Assembly (NCBI GenBank): GCA_949710005.1 | Contig: OX453272.1 | Location: 9,616,702-9,680,701 of the forward strand | Source of the DNA: Ricordea florida | Taxonomy: Eukaryota > Cnidaria > Anthozoa > Corallimorpharia > Ricordeidae | Length of the DNA: 64,000 bases | Direction of reading: 5' to 3' | Part shown: positions 1-9,285 of the stretch, one piece after another | How positions within the stretch are numbered: the first letter of the stretch is position 1 | Layout of the letters: every line of letters starts with the position of its first letter | The notes under the pieces: model-generated | What the model saw: only the letters and a program-made list of their open reading frames with translations | Told to the model about the DNA's origin: nothing | Databases searched by the model: none | Made by a program: the position numbers and the translations under genes

Positions 1-518
1 TTGTTAGAATCATCTGTATTAGTACTTGTAACTTGCTGTATTTTTCCTATTTTAACATGCTTAGCAACCTGAAATATACCGCTAGCAAGTGCTGTCAGTC
101 TTCCTGCTTTCAATGCTAAGAGGCCCACAATGTTTGCCAGTTCACGATTAACCAAATCATCATTCTTCAAATCCACACAAAGAGCTTCTATATCATCAAC
201 CGGAACTAAATATGAAATAAGTTTGGAAACTAATTGAAGGGATGAATCAACCAATCCACCGTTAATTTTTTTACCCATTACCGCTTGATATCGATTAAAA
301 TATTTTTCTACATCTTTTTCTGATAATTTTTTTATATCACCCAAACTCATTTCAACTCCTAAATATTCCTTTGTGGTTCCAAGAGCTGCTAGAATTGCTA
401 GTGATTCTTGTTTTATTTCAAGTTCATTATCATCATTATCTTTTCCCGATCCTCCCTGCGGTCGGTCTGTTTTTCCTACAGTCTTTTCTTCTTCAATGTA
501 ATCTTCAACGTTTGTCAT
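1..518 (-). CDS. Hypothetical Polinton protein, N-terminal 172 residues
   Basis: An open frame starts at an ATG at 518-516 and runs without a stop off the left edge. The product begins MTNVEDYIEEEK, has an acidic and glycine-rich stretch (about residues 20-32), then a helix-rich region. I do not recognise the family. It lies 26 bp downstream of the ATPase stop on the same strand, so it is probably another virion or packaging protein of the same element, but that is inference. A short GC-rich patch near 450-470 (ccctgcggtcggtc) interrupts the AT-rich composition. Confidence 0.6.
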   Translation of the reverse strand, partial: MTNVEDYIEEEKTVGKTDRPQGGSGKDNDDNELEIKQESLAILAALGTTKEYLGVEMSLGDIKKLSEKDVEKYFNRYQAVMGKKINGGLVDSSLQLVSKLISYLVPVDDIEALCVDLKNDDLVNRELANIVGLLALKAGRLTALASGIFQVAKHVKIGKIQQVTSTNTDDSN

Positions 519-544
519 CTTTTATGGTGATAAATTTACTATTT

Positions 545-1171
545 TTAAATCACTTCAGGAATCTCTAAATAGCAATTAAATGGGTAACGTAAACATAAAC
601 ATAGTCTAGAATATTTTTCAGTTTTCAGGAGTTGTACAAATTTTTTACCTGTTTCAGAATCCATATCTCCTCCATAATCTTCAAAAAACATCTTCATACC
701 TTTCTGCGACGGATTATGAAATGAGACCACACAAGCCACATTTTCTCGGAAAGGTTTTGCAATTGATGTTAATTGCTGAGTGAGAACCCAAACTGATAAT
801 CCATGATGTCTTCCGGAGAATGCCAAATCTATAAACTTGTTAGATCTTTTCTTCAGATCACCCGAAACAGCACAATCATCTAAAATTATTAATGTATTTG
901 TTCCGGAGAATAAAGTTTGACAATCAGTTAATAACTCATTAATCTCATCAATGTTACTAGCATCTGGTGATAATACAAAGAAACGTTTATCTCCTCGAGC
1001 AAAATTATGATATGTTTTATTCTTAGAATAAGTTGGACATATTAAAACAATGTAATCAAAAATTTTTCGGAATGGTCCTCTTAGCTGATTGATGAGGTAC
1101 TTTGTTTTTCCACAATTTGTTGGGCCGGTTATGATACAATGGAATGGTATTTTTTCTCGTAGTTCTTCCAT
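545..1171 (-). CDS. A32-type genome-packaging ATPase (FtsK/HerA fold)
   Basis: The 208-residue product has a Walker A motif GPTNCGKT at residues 16-23 and a Walker B segment TLIILDDCA near residue 95, followed by a conserved TQQ-type sensor region (VWVLTQQLTS). This arrangement and the length fit the packaging ATPases of Polintons, adintoviruses and related DNA viruses, which pump DNA into the capsid. It follows the capsid gene on the same strand, separated by a GC-rich hairpin region at 1214-1258. The ATG at 1171 is the first in frame and gives the usual short N-terminus before the P-loop. The ORF is intact. Confidence 0.88.
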   Translation of the reverse strand: MEELREKIPFHCIITGPTNCGKTKYLINQLRGPFRKIFDYIVLICPTYSKNKTYHNFARGDKRFFVLSPDASNIDEINELLTDCQTLFSGTNTLIILDDCAVSGDLKKRSNKFIDLAFSGRHHGLSVWVLTQQLTSIAKPFRENVACVVSFHNPSQKGMKMFFEDYGGDMDSETGKKFVQLLKTEKYSRLCLCLRYPFNCYLEIPEVI

Positions 1172-1213
1172 GATTTTTTTGTATCATAACATAATATTTT
1201 TTTAAATTCGCTT

Positions 1214-1258
1214 CCAGCTTCGCTGGGGAGGGCTCCGCCCGATCGCGGGCCCGGAGGG
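1214..1258. promoter_or_regulatory. GC-rich hairpin cluster between capsid and ATPase genes
   Basis: Two perfect small stem-loops sit side by side: CCAGC-TTC-GCTGG at 1214-1226 and GGGC-TCC-GCCC at 1230-1240, followed by a GC-rich palindrome around gcgggcccgg. They contrast sharply with the AT-rich flanks and precede the ATPase ATG by about 45 bp on the minus strand. They could end the capsid transcript or be a small palindromic repeat. The role is inferred. Confidence 0.45.
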
Positions 1259-2143
1259 TTTTAGTACTTAATGGAGCGTAAACCTGAATTCATAATCTCC
1301 ATCATTGCATCAGCTACAACAAACATATGACAGGTTATAGTGCCAGATCCACTTTGTTTTCTTTTAATTTCTAGTTTTACACCATCTTGTGTATTGTTTA
1401 ATGCTAGACCACCTCCATGAATACCATTATCTGGGTGAGTTCTCATATCAACCCAAAGAGCAAACTTATCAGCATAAAAATCTTTTTCCTTTACCGACTG
1501 CCTCCCTTCGGTCAGTCCAAAACGTTTCTTTACCGACTCCCACAGATCCGATGGTATCATTCCTTTAGAATATAAACGATTTGGCACGCCATCAACATCT
1601 ATATTGATCGAGGTTATACCTGGATTGTAAAAATTCTCAGAGTTACGTGCTCCTGCTGCAAATGGTAATGTAAACAAACATAATATCCCTGTCATTGATC
1701 TTCTAGGTAGATTAATATGCTGATTTATAACACCATCACCACCTATGGAAAAGGTAAAGGTTTTGTGTAGAGTAACATTTTCATAAAAGAATCCTTTTCC
1801 AACCTGATAAGCTGCTTGTGCCTCACGAGCTAAGTATTCGCTTGAAATGGAAGAATATTCTAACTCAAGGTTTTTGATTGAATAAGATGGAGTCTTAGTA
1901 GTGTCGGAATAAACAACAATATCATTAATTGGAGCAAGTGTAATCTCAAATATTAGATGATGATCTAGAGCTTTTGGGTAAAAAACTCCATGATCGTTTA
2001 GAATAGGATGGTTTAGTGGTATACGATACTTGGTGTTATGTACTGATGCAAGAGTCACTGCCTTAACATCTTGTGTTTTCTTATCACCCGCATTTGTCCT
2101 TAGCTTTCTCATGTTTTCAGAAGAAATACCTTGTTTTAATCTA

Positions 2144-3214
2144 CCGTATTTACCCGCGTATAGGCCGCACCCGCGTATAGGCCGCACTATGAACTATTAA
2201 CCTAATCTCAGGGAAAAAAAGTTTTTCCAGTAACAAAGCACAATCAAGCCACAAAGTTGAGAAAACAGAGGCTTTAAACTCGGAGTCACCAATCTGCTTT
2301 GCCGTCGCCAGTGCTCTTGCTTTCAAGCGAATGAGTGTTGTTGAAACACCAATTCCAGCCATTCTCTTTTCTTCGATCCACTGTGTCAATTCCCTCTCCA
2401 ATTCAGGGAACTTTGGAGAGCAGTATCGAGCAGATCTTTGGTCACGCCGCTGTTCTTTCAATGCTGCCTGGTTTTGCTTCCATCTTCGTACATTCTTCTC
2501 GTCTACTCCATATTGGCGAGCAGCTTCTCGGTTTCCCTTCTCTAAAGCGCAAGTAATGACAGCGAGTTTAAAACGTGACGAATATGACACTCTCGTTGAT
2601 CCTTTCGGCTTCATGATTTCTCAGAAAATAAACGTGGATTGCCTGTTTTCAGTCTTTGACAGCGTGCAACATGCAGGTTACCATGGTTACATACTGGGCT
2701 AGTTGTATTGAAAAAAAATGAACCCCCGCTCTATGCAATGCGAATAGAGCAAATGTTATCGAGAATATCGTTCGCGTTGTTTGTGATTCAAGAATTCATT
2801 TGTCGTGCGGGCCAAAAGTAACCAGAAAATGGGTGGAACTACTTGCAGCTATGAAATGAAAAGCGACATACGAGGGTATCATGTATATGGAAACTCACAA
2901 TCGGCGAGGTCCTCGAGGAGAAATGGCTATTCCATGCAAATTACAATGGACATCTTCAAGTATGTTCGGAAGCTGGACAAACTTATTACAGTCGAGAGAA
3001 GCAAAATTCTTAGAAGATATGGACTAATTTAACGTAAGCTCGTACAATGCATTGAATAAAATTTTAAATAACTGAGGAAGTTTGTTGATTATTGTGTTGG
3101 GAAACTTTGCATATTAATGAGCTCTGAACTCTTGTACCCGCGTATAGGCCGCACAGCAAACTTTCAAGGTGTTTTTTCGTCAAAAAAGTGCGGCCTATAC
3201 GCGGGTAAATACGG
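2144..3214. mobile_element. Pogo/Tc1-mariner-type DNA transposon inserted in the capsid gene
   Basis: The element is bounded by perfect 27-bp terminal inverted repeats (2144-2170 and 3188-3214) starting CCGTATTTACCCGCGTATAG, and each end abuts TA (2142-2143 and 3215-3216), the target site of IS630/Tc1/mariner/pogo elements. A direct extra copy of the inner repeat (cccgcgtataggccgcac) follows the left end at 2171-2188, and another lies at 3138-3155. It carries only a short DNA-binding ORF and no DDE domain, so it is non-autonomous. The rest of the interior (2615-3135) shows no convincing gene. Confidence 0.85.
2150..2614 (-). CDS. Pogo-type DNA-binding (psq/CENP-B HTH) fragment
   Basis: The 154-residue ORF starts MKPKGSTRVSYSSRFKLAVI and has two helix-turn-helix segments: a Psq/BrkDBD-like helix set at about residues 10-50 (FKLAVITCALEKGNREAARQYGVDEKNVRRWK) and a CENP-B-type HTH at about 70-110 (FPELERELTQWIEEKRMAGI). 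This order is the N-terminal DNA-binding module of pogo/Tigger transposases. No DDE catalytic domain follows: the frame runs into the left terminal repeat. It is therefore a deletion derivative, possibly still able to bind repeat ends. Confidence 0.65.
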   Translation of the reverse strand: MKPKGSTRVSYSSRFKLAVITCALEKGNREAARQYGVDEKNVRRWKQNQAALKEQRRDQRSARYCSPKFPELERELTQWIEEKRMAGIGVSTTLIRLKARALATAKQIGDSEFKASVFSTLWLDCALLLEKLFFPEIRLIVHSAAYTRVRPIRG

Positions 3215-3575
3215 TATCTTCGCGTTCTTCATCTGTTAAGAATAAGTCATGATAGGTTTGAAAAAGATCATATCTTTGAGTATCCTGTAATGTTTCACCA
3301 CCAAAAAGAACTCTAAGTCTAGATACAAGATTACTACCTACATTATTCACAAGTGTATTATTAGCATGCCCATCTACATCTAAATCAAATAATAGAGATA
3401 CACTTCCTGGTACAATCACTAAATTCTCAGAAAGTTTTGGAATATTTATATATAATGTTTCTCCGGCGCTAGCTGAGGATGGATTGAGAGTAATTCGATT
3501 TATTGTTGATTCTGCTTTCAAACCAAATGGCTCTCTAGGAATTCTGTTTGGATTAATTTTTTCAGACGTCATTGT

Positions 3576-3599
3576 AATTTATAAGATACTTTGGTTAAT
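3576..3599 (-). promoter_or_regulatory. Shared promoter-like motif upstream of the capsid gene
   Basis: Immediately upstream of the capsid ATG, the 24 bases at 3576-3599 (plus-strand core TAAGATACTTTGGTTAAT) are identical to 3807-3830 upstream of the small ORF and the integrase. On the minus strand each copy contains a TATA-like TATAAATT some 5-10 bp before the ATG. Exact repetition only at gene starts suggests an element-specific promoter. Confidence 0.6.
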
Positions 3600-3608
3600 C
3601 TTTAAACC

Positions 3609-3803
3609 TCATAGGCATCTGAATTGGTATTTTTTATTATCTAATTCTTCAATATATTTTACTAAACTTTCTCTTACTCCTTCAATTACAAGCATAAGAT
3701 TAAAAAGTTCATCGCCATCTTCAATATTGTGAATTTTTGAAATTATAATTTTTTTCATCATATTAATTTGGTATTCGCTAAAATTTATTTTTTCTTCCTC
3801 CAT
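3609..3803 (-). CDS. Small hypothetical Polinton protein (64 aa)
   Basis: The ORF begins MEEEKINFSEYQINMMKKII and is charged and probably helical, with no recognised domain. It lies between the capsid gene and the integrase, on the capsid strand, and has the same 24-bp promoter-like motif directly upstream as the capsid gene. That conserved upstream element is the main reason to treat it as real. Function is unknown. Confidence 0.55.
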   Translation of the reverse strand: MEEEKINFSEYQINMMKKIIISKIHNIEDGDELFNLMLVIEGVRESLVKYIEELDNKKYQFRCL

Positions 3804-3806
3804 TAT

Positions 3807-3830
3807 AATTTATAAGATACTTTGGTTAAT
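3807..3830. promoter_or_regulatory. Second copy of the promoter-like motif, between divergent genes
   Basis: This 24-bp copy is identical to 3576-3599. It lies in the 33-bp space between the ATG of the minus-strand small ORF (3803) and the ATG of the plus-strand integrase (3837), so it could serve one or both. The minus-strand orientation relative to the ATG matches the copy upstream of the capsid gene. Confidence 0.55.
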
Positions 3831-3836
3831 CCTTAA

Positions 3837-4826
3837 ATGAGTAACGAAAAGATATCAAAAATATATTATTCAACTGAAGGATATTGGAAAGGATATTCTG
3901 CAATTCCTAAATTAGCTGGTAAGGCGAAAGTAAGTGAAGATGAAGCAAAACAATGGTTAGAGAAACAAGCAATATGGCAAATTTATCTTCCAGCTCCCAA
4001 GTATATACCAAGACCACACTGGACTGTAGAAAAACCTAATCAGATTCATCAAGCAGATTTATTATTTTTACCGCATGATAGAGTTGGAAGAAAAACATAT
4101 AAATATGCATTAGTTGTGGTTGATGTGGCAAGTAGATACAAAGATGCTGAAGCATTAACCACAAAAGAAAGTCATGAGATATCCAAAGCTTTTGAAAAAA
4201 TATATTCCAGAAAGTTAAAATATCCTAAAACATTAATGGTTGATCCTGGAAAAGAATTTATGGGCGAGGTTTCAAAACTTATGAATTACCATAATGTGAA
4301 AATACAAAGAAGTGAAGCTGGAAATCATAGAGCACAAGCATTTGTAGAAAGAGCAAATAGGACATTAAGTGAAAAATTATTTAGTCATCAATATGCACAA
4401 GAAATGATAAGCGATGATCGATCCAGAGTATGGGTAAAACGATTACCTGATATTTTGAAAACTTTGAACAATACACCAACGAGAATAACAGGTAAAGAAC
4501 CTGATAAAGCTATAAAAATGAAAGAGGTTGATATTACTCCTAAAAATTATCATCGAGTTGTGGGTCTTGATGAGGTTAGATTACCTCTTAGTGTTAAAGT
4601 TAGATATTTATTATCTCCCGGTGAACTCGAGGGTGGTGAAAAAAGACGAGCTACAGATCCTATTTGGAGTATCAAAGTTTATGATATTAAGCGTAGTGTC
4701 GTTTCATCAAATCAACCAGTTTTATATTATTTGGTGGATGGGCCAAGACGTGGGTTTGTTAGAGAAGAATTACAGGTTATACCTCATGATACTGAGTTAC
4801 CTCCTAATTCTGTTTTGCAAAGATAA
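3837..4826 (+). CDS. Polinton integrase (retroviral-type, D,D35E)
   Basis: The 329-residue product has an rve integrase core. The catalytic triad is visible as D74 in HQADLLFL, D136 in LMVDPGKEF and E171 in AQAFVERANR, with exactly 35 residues between the last two. The N-terminal zinc-binding motif of retroviral integrases is not evident. The C-terminal part (after about 230) is basic and could bind DNA or chromatin. This is the only plus-strand gene of the element, and its 3' end overlaps the polymerase 3' end by 43 bp in convergent orientation. The ORF is intact. It would join element ends to host DNA. Confidence 0.9.
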   Translation: MSNEKISKIYYSTEGYWKGYSAIPKLAGKAKVSEDEAKQWLEKQAIWQIYLPAPKYIPRPHWTVEKPNQIHQADLLFLPHDRVGRKTYKYALVVVDVASRYKDAEALTTKESHEISKAFEKIYSRKLKYPKTLMVDPGKEFMGEVSKLMNYHNVKIQRSEAGNHRAQAFVERANRTLSEKLFSHQYAQEMISDDRSRVWVKRLPDILKTLNNTPTRITGKEPDKAIKMKEVDITPKNYHRVVGLDEVRLPLSVKVRYLLSPGELEGGEKRRATDPIWSIKVYDIKRSVVSSNQPVLYYLVDGPRRGFVREELQVIPHDTELPPNSVLQR

Positions 4827-7800
4827 TGCCCGTATGCAAAAGTATGTATATTATCTTTACAAATTTCTCTCTTATCATCATCACAAGACAGTGCAACTTT
4901 ATTAATTGTTTCTGAAAAAACGTCGTGCTTATGGCTTCTTAATACATTCATCCGTCTCATCTGTGGCTCTTTATTGAAAAGGCAATCCTTATAATCACTA
5001 AATCTTATGGTCTTTTTCACGATTACCTTCTTTACTCCCTTACATTTCTTTTCTTCTTCACCTTCATCCATCTTGTAGGAGTAAAGCTTTGCTCGTAGTC
5101 CTACAAATTCAGTTATCTGCCTACCACCGGTCTCATCTTTAAACATATTAACAACTTTCTTATTCACACCAGTCTCAATACCGGACGGATGGTCTTTAGG
5201 AAAATTGCTGGTATCGAACATTTTTCTCACATCGGGGCTAATATCTTTATAGAAATCTTCTGTTTCTATTTCATATGCAAGGCTGTCCGTATCTGTAAAC
5301 AACAATTTTGCTTTTTCTCCATATTTTGGTTTAATATAATTATAGTGAAATTTGTACATTATTGTTTTACTTAGATCCAGAATGCACATACCCAAGTAAA
5401 CGGGTTTATTGAATACTAGCTTTGTTTTCTTCATGTGAATGGCCACAAGATTTTCGCAAAAGATAGTACGATGCTGATAGTTAGGTTTTGATATTAATTT
5501 TGTCGAATCTTTTTCATTCGTAACTAATCGCACATCCACCCTTTTTCTAATGTTTTCCATTGTTTTACCAAATACGGAGTTATTCATAAGTTTGAAGAAA
5601 TCTTTCTCAAAATCGTTATTTCCTTTAGCTCTTAAGTTTGTATTCAAGTCAATGTATGGTTTTAACCAAGCTGACTCTTTGAATGTAATGCCTCTATGAA
5701 TTTTTGTAACTTTTAATCCAAGACTTTCGTAAAGTTTTAGTGTTTCATGATGAACAACATACTTTACCTTATTGTTTAGATTTGGAATCAATTTCTCAAC
5801 CTTATTAATGATAAGTCTCTCTGGAGCGAGGGGGTAATCATTATGTAAATCATGAAGGCTAGTTGGGTATTCCAAATCAACCTCTATTATACAGGAGATA
5901 TTTTTCCAGTTTTTAAGATCTTCTTCACTCATCCATCTAAAACCGTGTGTAGGTAGTTTTTCGCTCATTCCCCCACCATATAGATTGTTTGCGTCGAGAT
6001 ATGTAATATACTTTGTTTGCAATTTTGGATCATATTCGCTCATGTAGGGGTTGTTAGCTTTCCCATATCTGGTAGATATCATGGATACCCCACCCCGCAC
6101 ACCTTTTTCAATCATAAGTAGCATGTCAATGTCAGTCAGCAACTCTAAATTAACCTTTGTTATCTTTAATGTTGCATCCCAAGCTAGTCCTGGCGCTGTA
6201 TAATACCAAGCAGGATCTAAACCATAATTCTTTTGACAAACATCTCTAAAATTCTCGAATACATCCGCCAAAAGTAGTACATCCGACTCAAGATATAGGT
6301 CGTGATATTCCCGCATTGTTTTCATATTGAAGGTTTCCCACACCTTTTTAGCATGTTGGTAGTTATCTTCTGTTATATCTTCATCGCTGAGTTTTGAGTA
6401 GAACGCTTCTTTAGGCGGAAGTTGAGTTGCGTTGAGTTTATCGAAGCCATCAAACCAATCATATGGAAAAACTCCTTTTCTCAACAATAACTTTAATTTA
6501 TCACCTTCATAGCAACTCTTTAGGTTTTTGAAAGATTCATTTGGCAGATTAGTTACTAATTTATCAAGACTTGATGCCATAAATTTAAATGAATCTATGA
6601 ATCTAATATCGCGTTTTACCTCAACCCGATTGCCTTCTTTATTTGTAAATGTATCAACCACAATCTTTTTTGCGAAAGAAATATACTTTTCCTCATTATT
6701 AGGTATGCAGTTTATATTGCCTTTTGTTGTGCCAAGATTCTTGATAAAAAGATGCGCGTCATATCCAGATAGGTTGTGAAATATTACGGGAAAGAACTTT
6801 GGAATCTTGTAATTTAAGTTGCATTCATTATGAGCTGCTCCTCTATAATTTCCTGTAAGATGGCAATGATCTAATACCTTATCTTCTCCCAATTCTTTCT
6901 CACAGATGTGGCAGTGGGTGGCGTTTTCATATTCTTTTTTATCCATTTCTGACATATCCCCCAACTTCTTTTTATATTTAAACTTATTGTAAATTTTTTT
7001 AATATCCTGCTCCAAATTATCTACAAATATCTGTGGGATATCATCATCTGGGGATTCGGCGGTGTATTGTGCAAGCTCGGGTGGAAATATTTTATCATCA
7101 AAAGATTTTATGAGATAACTGAATCCTGATGGTTTGTGTTTTTGGTATTGATTAGTAAAACTTTCACTTTCATCTGGTGAGCAGGTGTGTATTTTCTCTG
7201 GGTAACACTCAAAGTCTGCATATACAACAAATGGTACTCGCATTTTTCTATTGAAGTTCATAAAATTAATAAACTTAGGATTTCCATCTTTATCCATAGG
7301 CATAACAATCTTTACTTCTTCATTTGTTTCGCAATATTCAAGATGTTTTTCCAATGAAGTTTCTGACTGGAATGCATTTATACATCTAGGACAAAAGTAC
7401 ATCTTTGATTTATGTTTACTAACTTTTGAGGCCAACAATCTACTAATATTCTTTATCCAGCAGTAGTGATTATTTTCACCTTCTGATATTAGAAGTAGGT
7501 TGATTAGATAACCTTTTTGTTTTTTACTTATTCTTAGTGGACATACATCACCTTTATCATATCCGTAAACATTAATAGTGTAGCAGGGGTTTTGTTTTTC
7601 AAACTTGTTAATTTGTTTTAGCGAGGTAGGAAACTCCATTCCCGACCAGTCAAAGTTCTTTGAGTTTTCCATCATTTGTTTGTTTAGTCTTTCTGGATGA
7701 ATTTTTTGTATGTAAACTGCGGAGGTTACAGCCCACTTAAAACACTCATGATCATTTTCATTCTTAACATTTATAATAGCCTTCTTTTTTGCTAATATTT

Positions 7801-8752
7801 GTGGTAATTCAATATATGAACTTCCAACAAGCGGCTCGAAGGGGTCAATGTTTATATCAAAGTATTCAACTTGATCGAATTGCCAACCAGAACCTGGATT
7901 TTGAAACTTTGCAACCTTTTCAAGTTGGTAATCTGTCATTGTATCGAATAAGTTAGAGAAATCTGTTGAGCCAGTAATCGTTTCTGGTTTTTTGGTATGA
8001 AAGGGAGATGATTTTTCATCAATCTGTCCTGTATCTGGATTCTCTTTTATAAATTTACACGTAAATATAAATTTCACCTTGATCGGTTTCTTTTTCTGGT
8101 TAATTAGATTAAGAACTTTTGGTTTTATTTTAATGATAAATCTCTTTGGACCATACCCCATCTTTCCATCTATCCTATAAGTTTTCAGATATCCCCTCAA
8201 TGCTGTTTGTTGTTCATTAAATGTGAAAAATTCTTTTCCATATTCAGTGACTGGTTTTTTAAACGTTCGTGTAAATCTTTCCTTCAGACTTTCTTTTGGT
8301 GTAAAACGTTTTCTTATTTGATCAGCCTTTTCACTCAAATTTTCTTTTTGATTTAAACTTTTAAATATTTTGTTAAACTCTTCCTTCATACTTTCTATTC
8401 GTTTGTCTACAATCTTTTTGGAAGGTTCTGGTATATAAGATTGTATCCAATCTGCAAACTCGTTAATATCTTTAATTATTGGTTTTTCTACTCTGCTTTC
8501 CAAATTTTTAATTGGAATTTTGAGGGGTTTTGGTTTTTTAGGTTTTAAAATTTTGACATCAATATTAGGTATTGGCTCATCAAGAATAGGCCTTTGTCTC
8601 TGAAGATTACGCATCTCTTCCATAACTTCTGGAATATTACTCAATGCTTCAACTAGTTCGCGTTTACTTCTCAAATTAGAAAATCCCCTACCAATGTGTG
8701 CTCGGGCAAGTTCTTTCAATTCTACAACTTTTTTCTTTTGCAACTCTTCCAT
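4784..8752 (-). CDS. Protein-primed family B DNA polymerase (Polinton PolB)
   Basis: The 1322-residue ORF is intact. Visible parts are a SAP-like N-terminus (about 5-40), a C2H2-like finger (YFCPRCINAFQSETSLEKH, near 460), exonuclease motif I FVVYADFECY (about 510), an HNH/endonuclease VII-like Cys-His cluster with CHICEKELGEDK and DHCHLTGNYRG (about 605-640), exonuclease II NLSGYDAHLF, exonuclease III SDVLLLADVFENFR, polymerase motif A YLDANNLYGGG (about 920), motif B MNNSVFGKT (about 1060) and motif C FTDTDSLAYE (about 1153). The order matches protein-primed polymerases of Polintons and adintoviruses, which copy linear genomes from a terminal protein. The start at 8752 lies upstream of the SAP-like segment. 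Confidence 0.92.
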   Translation of the reverse strand: MEELQKKKVVELKELARAHIGRGFSNLRSKRELVEALSNIPEVMEEMRNLQRQRPILDEPIPNIDVKILKPKKPKPLKIPIKNLESRVEKPIIKDINEFADWIQSYIPEPSKKIVDKRIESMKEEFNKIFKSLNQKENLSEKADQIRKRFTPKESLKERFTRTFKKPVTEYGKEFFTFNEQQTALRGYLKTYRIDGKMGYGPKRFIIKIKPKVLNLINQKKKPIKVKFIFTCKFIKENPDTGQIDEKSSPFHTKKPETITGSTDFSNLFDTMTDYQLEKVAKFQNPGSGWQFDQVEYFDINIDPFEPLVGSSYIELPQILAKKKAIINVKNENDHECFKWAVTSAVYIQKIHPERLNKQMMENSKNFDWSGMEFPTSLKQINKFEKQNPCYTINVYGYDKGDVCPLRISKKQKGYLINLLLISEGENNHYCWIKNISRLLASKVSKHKSKMYFCPRCINAFQSETSLEKHLEYCETNEEVKIVMPMDKDGNPKFINFMNFNRKMRVPFVVYADFECYPEKIHTCSPDESESFTNQYQKHKPSGFSYLIKSFDDKIFPPELAQYTAESPDDDIPQIFVDNLEQDIKKIYNKFKYKKKLGDMSEMDKKEYENATHCHICEKELGEDKVLDHCHLTGNYRGAAHNECNLNYKIPKFFPVIFHNLSGYDAHLFIKNLGTTKGNINCIPNNEEKYISFAKKIVVDTFTNKEGNRVEVKRDIRFIDSFKFMASSLDKLVTNLPNESFKNLKSCYEGDKLKLLLRKGVFPYDWFDGFDKLNATQLPPKEAFYSKLSDEDITEDNYQHAKKVWETFNMKTMREYHDLYLESDVLLLADVFENFRDVCQKNYGLDPAWYYTAPGLAWDATLKITKVNLELLTDIDMLLMIEKGVRGGVSMISTRYGKANNPYMSEYDPKLQTKYITYLDANNLYGGGMSEKLPTHGFRWMSEEDLKNWKNISCIIEVDLEYPTSLHDLHNDYPLAPERLIINKVEKLIPNLNNKVKYVVHHETLKLYESLGLKVTKIHRGITFKESAWLKPYIDLNTNLRAKGNNDFEKDFFKLMNNSVFGKTMENIRKRVDVRLVTNEKDSTKLISKPNYQHRTIFCENLVAIHMKKTKLVFNKPVYLGMCILDLSKTIMYKFHYNYIKPKYGEKAKLLFTDTDSLAYEIETEDFYKDISPDVRKMFDTSNFPKDHPSGIETGVNKKVVNMFKDETGGRQITEFVGLRAKLYSYKMDEGEEEKKCKGVKKVIVKKTIRFSDYKDCLFNKEPQMRRMNVLRSHKHDVFSETINKVALSCDDDKREICKDNIHTFAYGHYLCKTELGGNSVS

Positions 8753-8942
8753 TTATACTTTCGTAAGTTATTCTTTAAATTAACATTAAAATCTAAATTT
8801 TTTTATTTTGCGGATACTTATGTGGGGGTGGGCTTGGATAGGGATGGTGAATTCTCCGCATCCACTTTCCTCAAACTTTGTAAAAACTTTGCAAAACTTA
8901 TTCTGGATGTTGGAAAAGGGAGGTTGCAGTATAAGGTTTGGT

Positions 8943-9243
8943 GGGGCTTGGCATCGGCTTGGTATCGTCTTTGTGTCGGCTTGATATCGGCTTGATATCG
9001 GCTTTGTGTCGGCTTGGTATCGGCTTTGTGTCGGTTTGGTATCGGCTTGGCATCGGCTTGGCATCGGCTTGGCGGCTTGATATCGGCTTGATATCGGCTT
9101 TGTGTCGGCTTGGTATCGGCTTTGTGTCGGTTTGGTATCGGCTTGGCATCGGCTTGGCATCAGCTTGGCATCGGCTTGGCATCGGCTTGGCATCGGCTTG
9201 GCATCGGCTTGGCATCGGCTTGGCATCGGCTTGGCATCGGCTT
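8943..9243. repeat. 11-bp minisatellite at the right flank of the Polinton
   Basis: Units of about 11 bp with core atcggcttggc and variants (gatatcggctt, tgtgtcggctt, ggtatcggctt) repeat for 300 bp, becoming uniform from about 9140 on. A larger block of several units is itself duplicated (around 9010-9060 and 9105-9160). Because 11 is not a multiple of three, every frame reads as an 11-residue repeat and stays open, so the long ORFs here are not genes. Confidence 0.9.
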
Positions 9244-9285
9244 TGTAACGACCTGATAAAATCTCTGTTTTGTATTTTCGGGCTT

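Larger units (their letters stand above)
1261..3572 (-). pseudogene. Polinton major capsid protein gene, split by a pogo-like insertion
   Basis: The N-terminal part (3572 down to 3217; begins MTSEKINPNRIPREPFGL, with a strand-rich region and VSRLRVLFGGETLQDT) and the C-terminal part (2141 down to 1261; includes KYRIPLNHPILNDHGVFYPK and ITSINIDVDGVPNRLYSKGM) are the two portions of a hexon-like double jelly-roll capsid protein as found in Polintons and adintoviruses. Bases 2144-3214 between them are a foreign DNA transposon flanked by TA. Apart from that the reading frame is open on both sides, and the two sides are in register if one TA is counted, so the insertion is the only visible lesion. 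As it stands the capsid is truncated after about 118 native residues. A promoter-like motif lies at 3576-3599. Confidence 0.85.
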
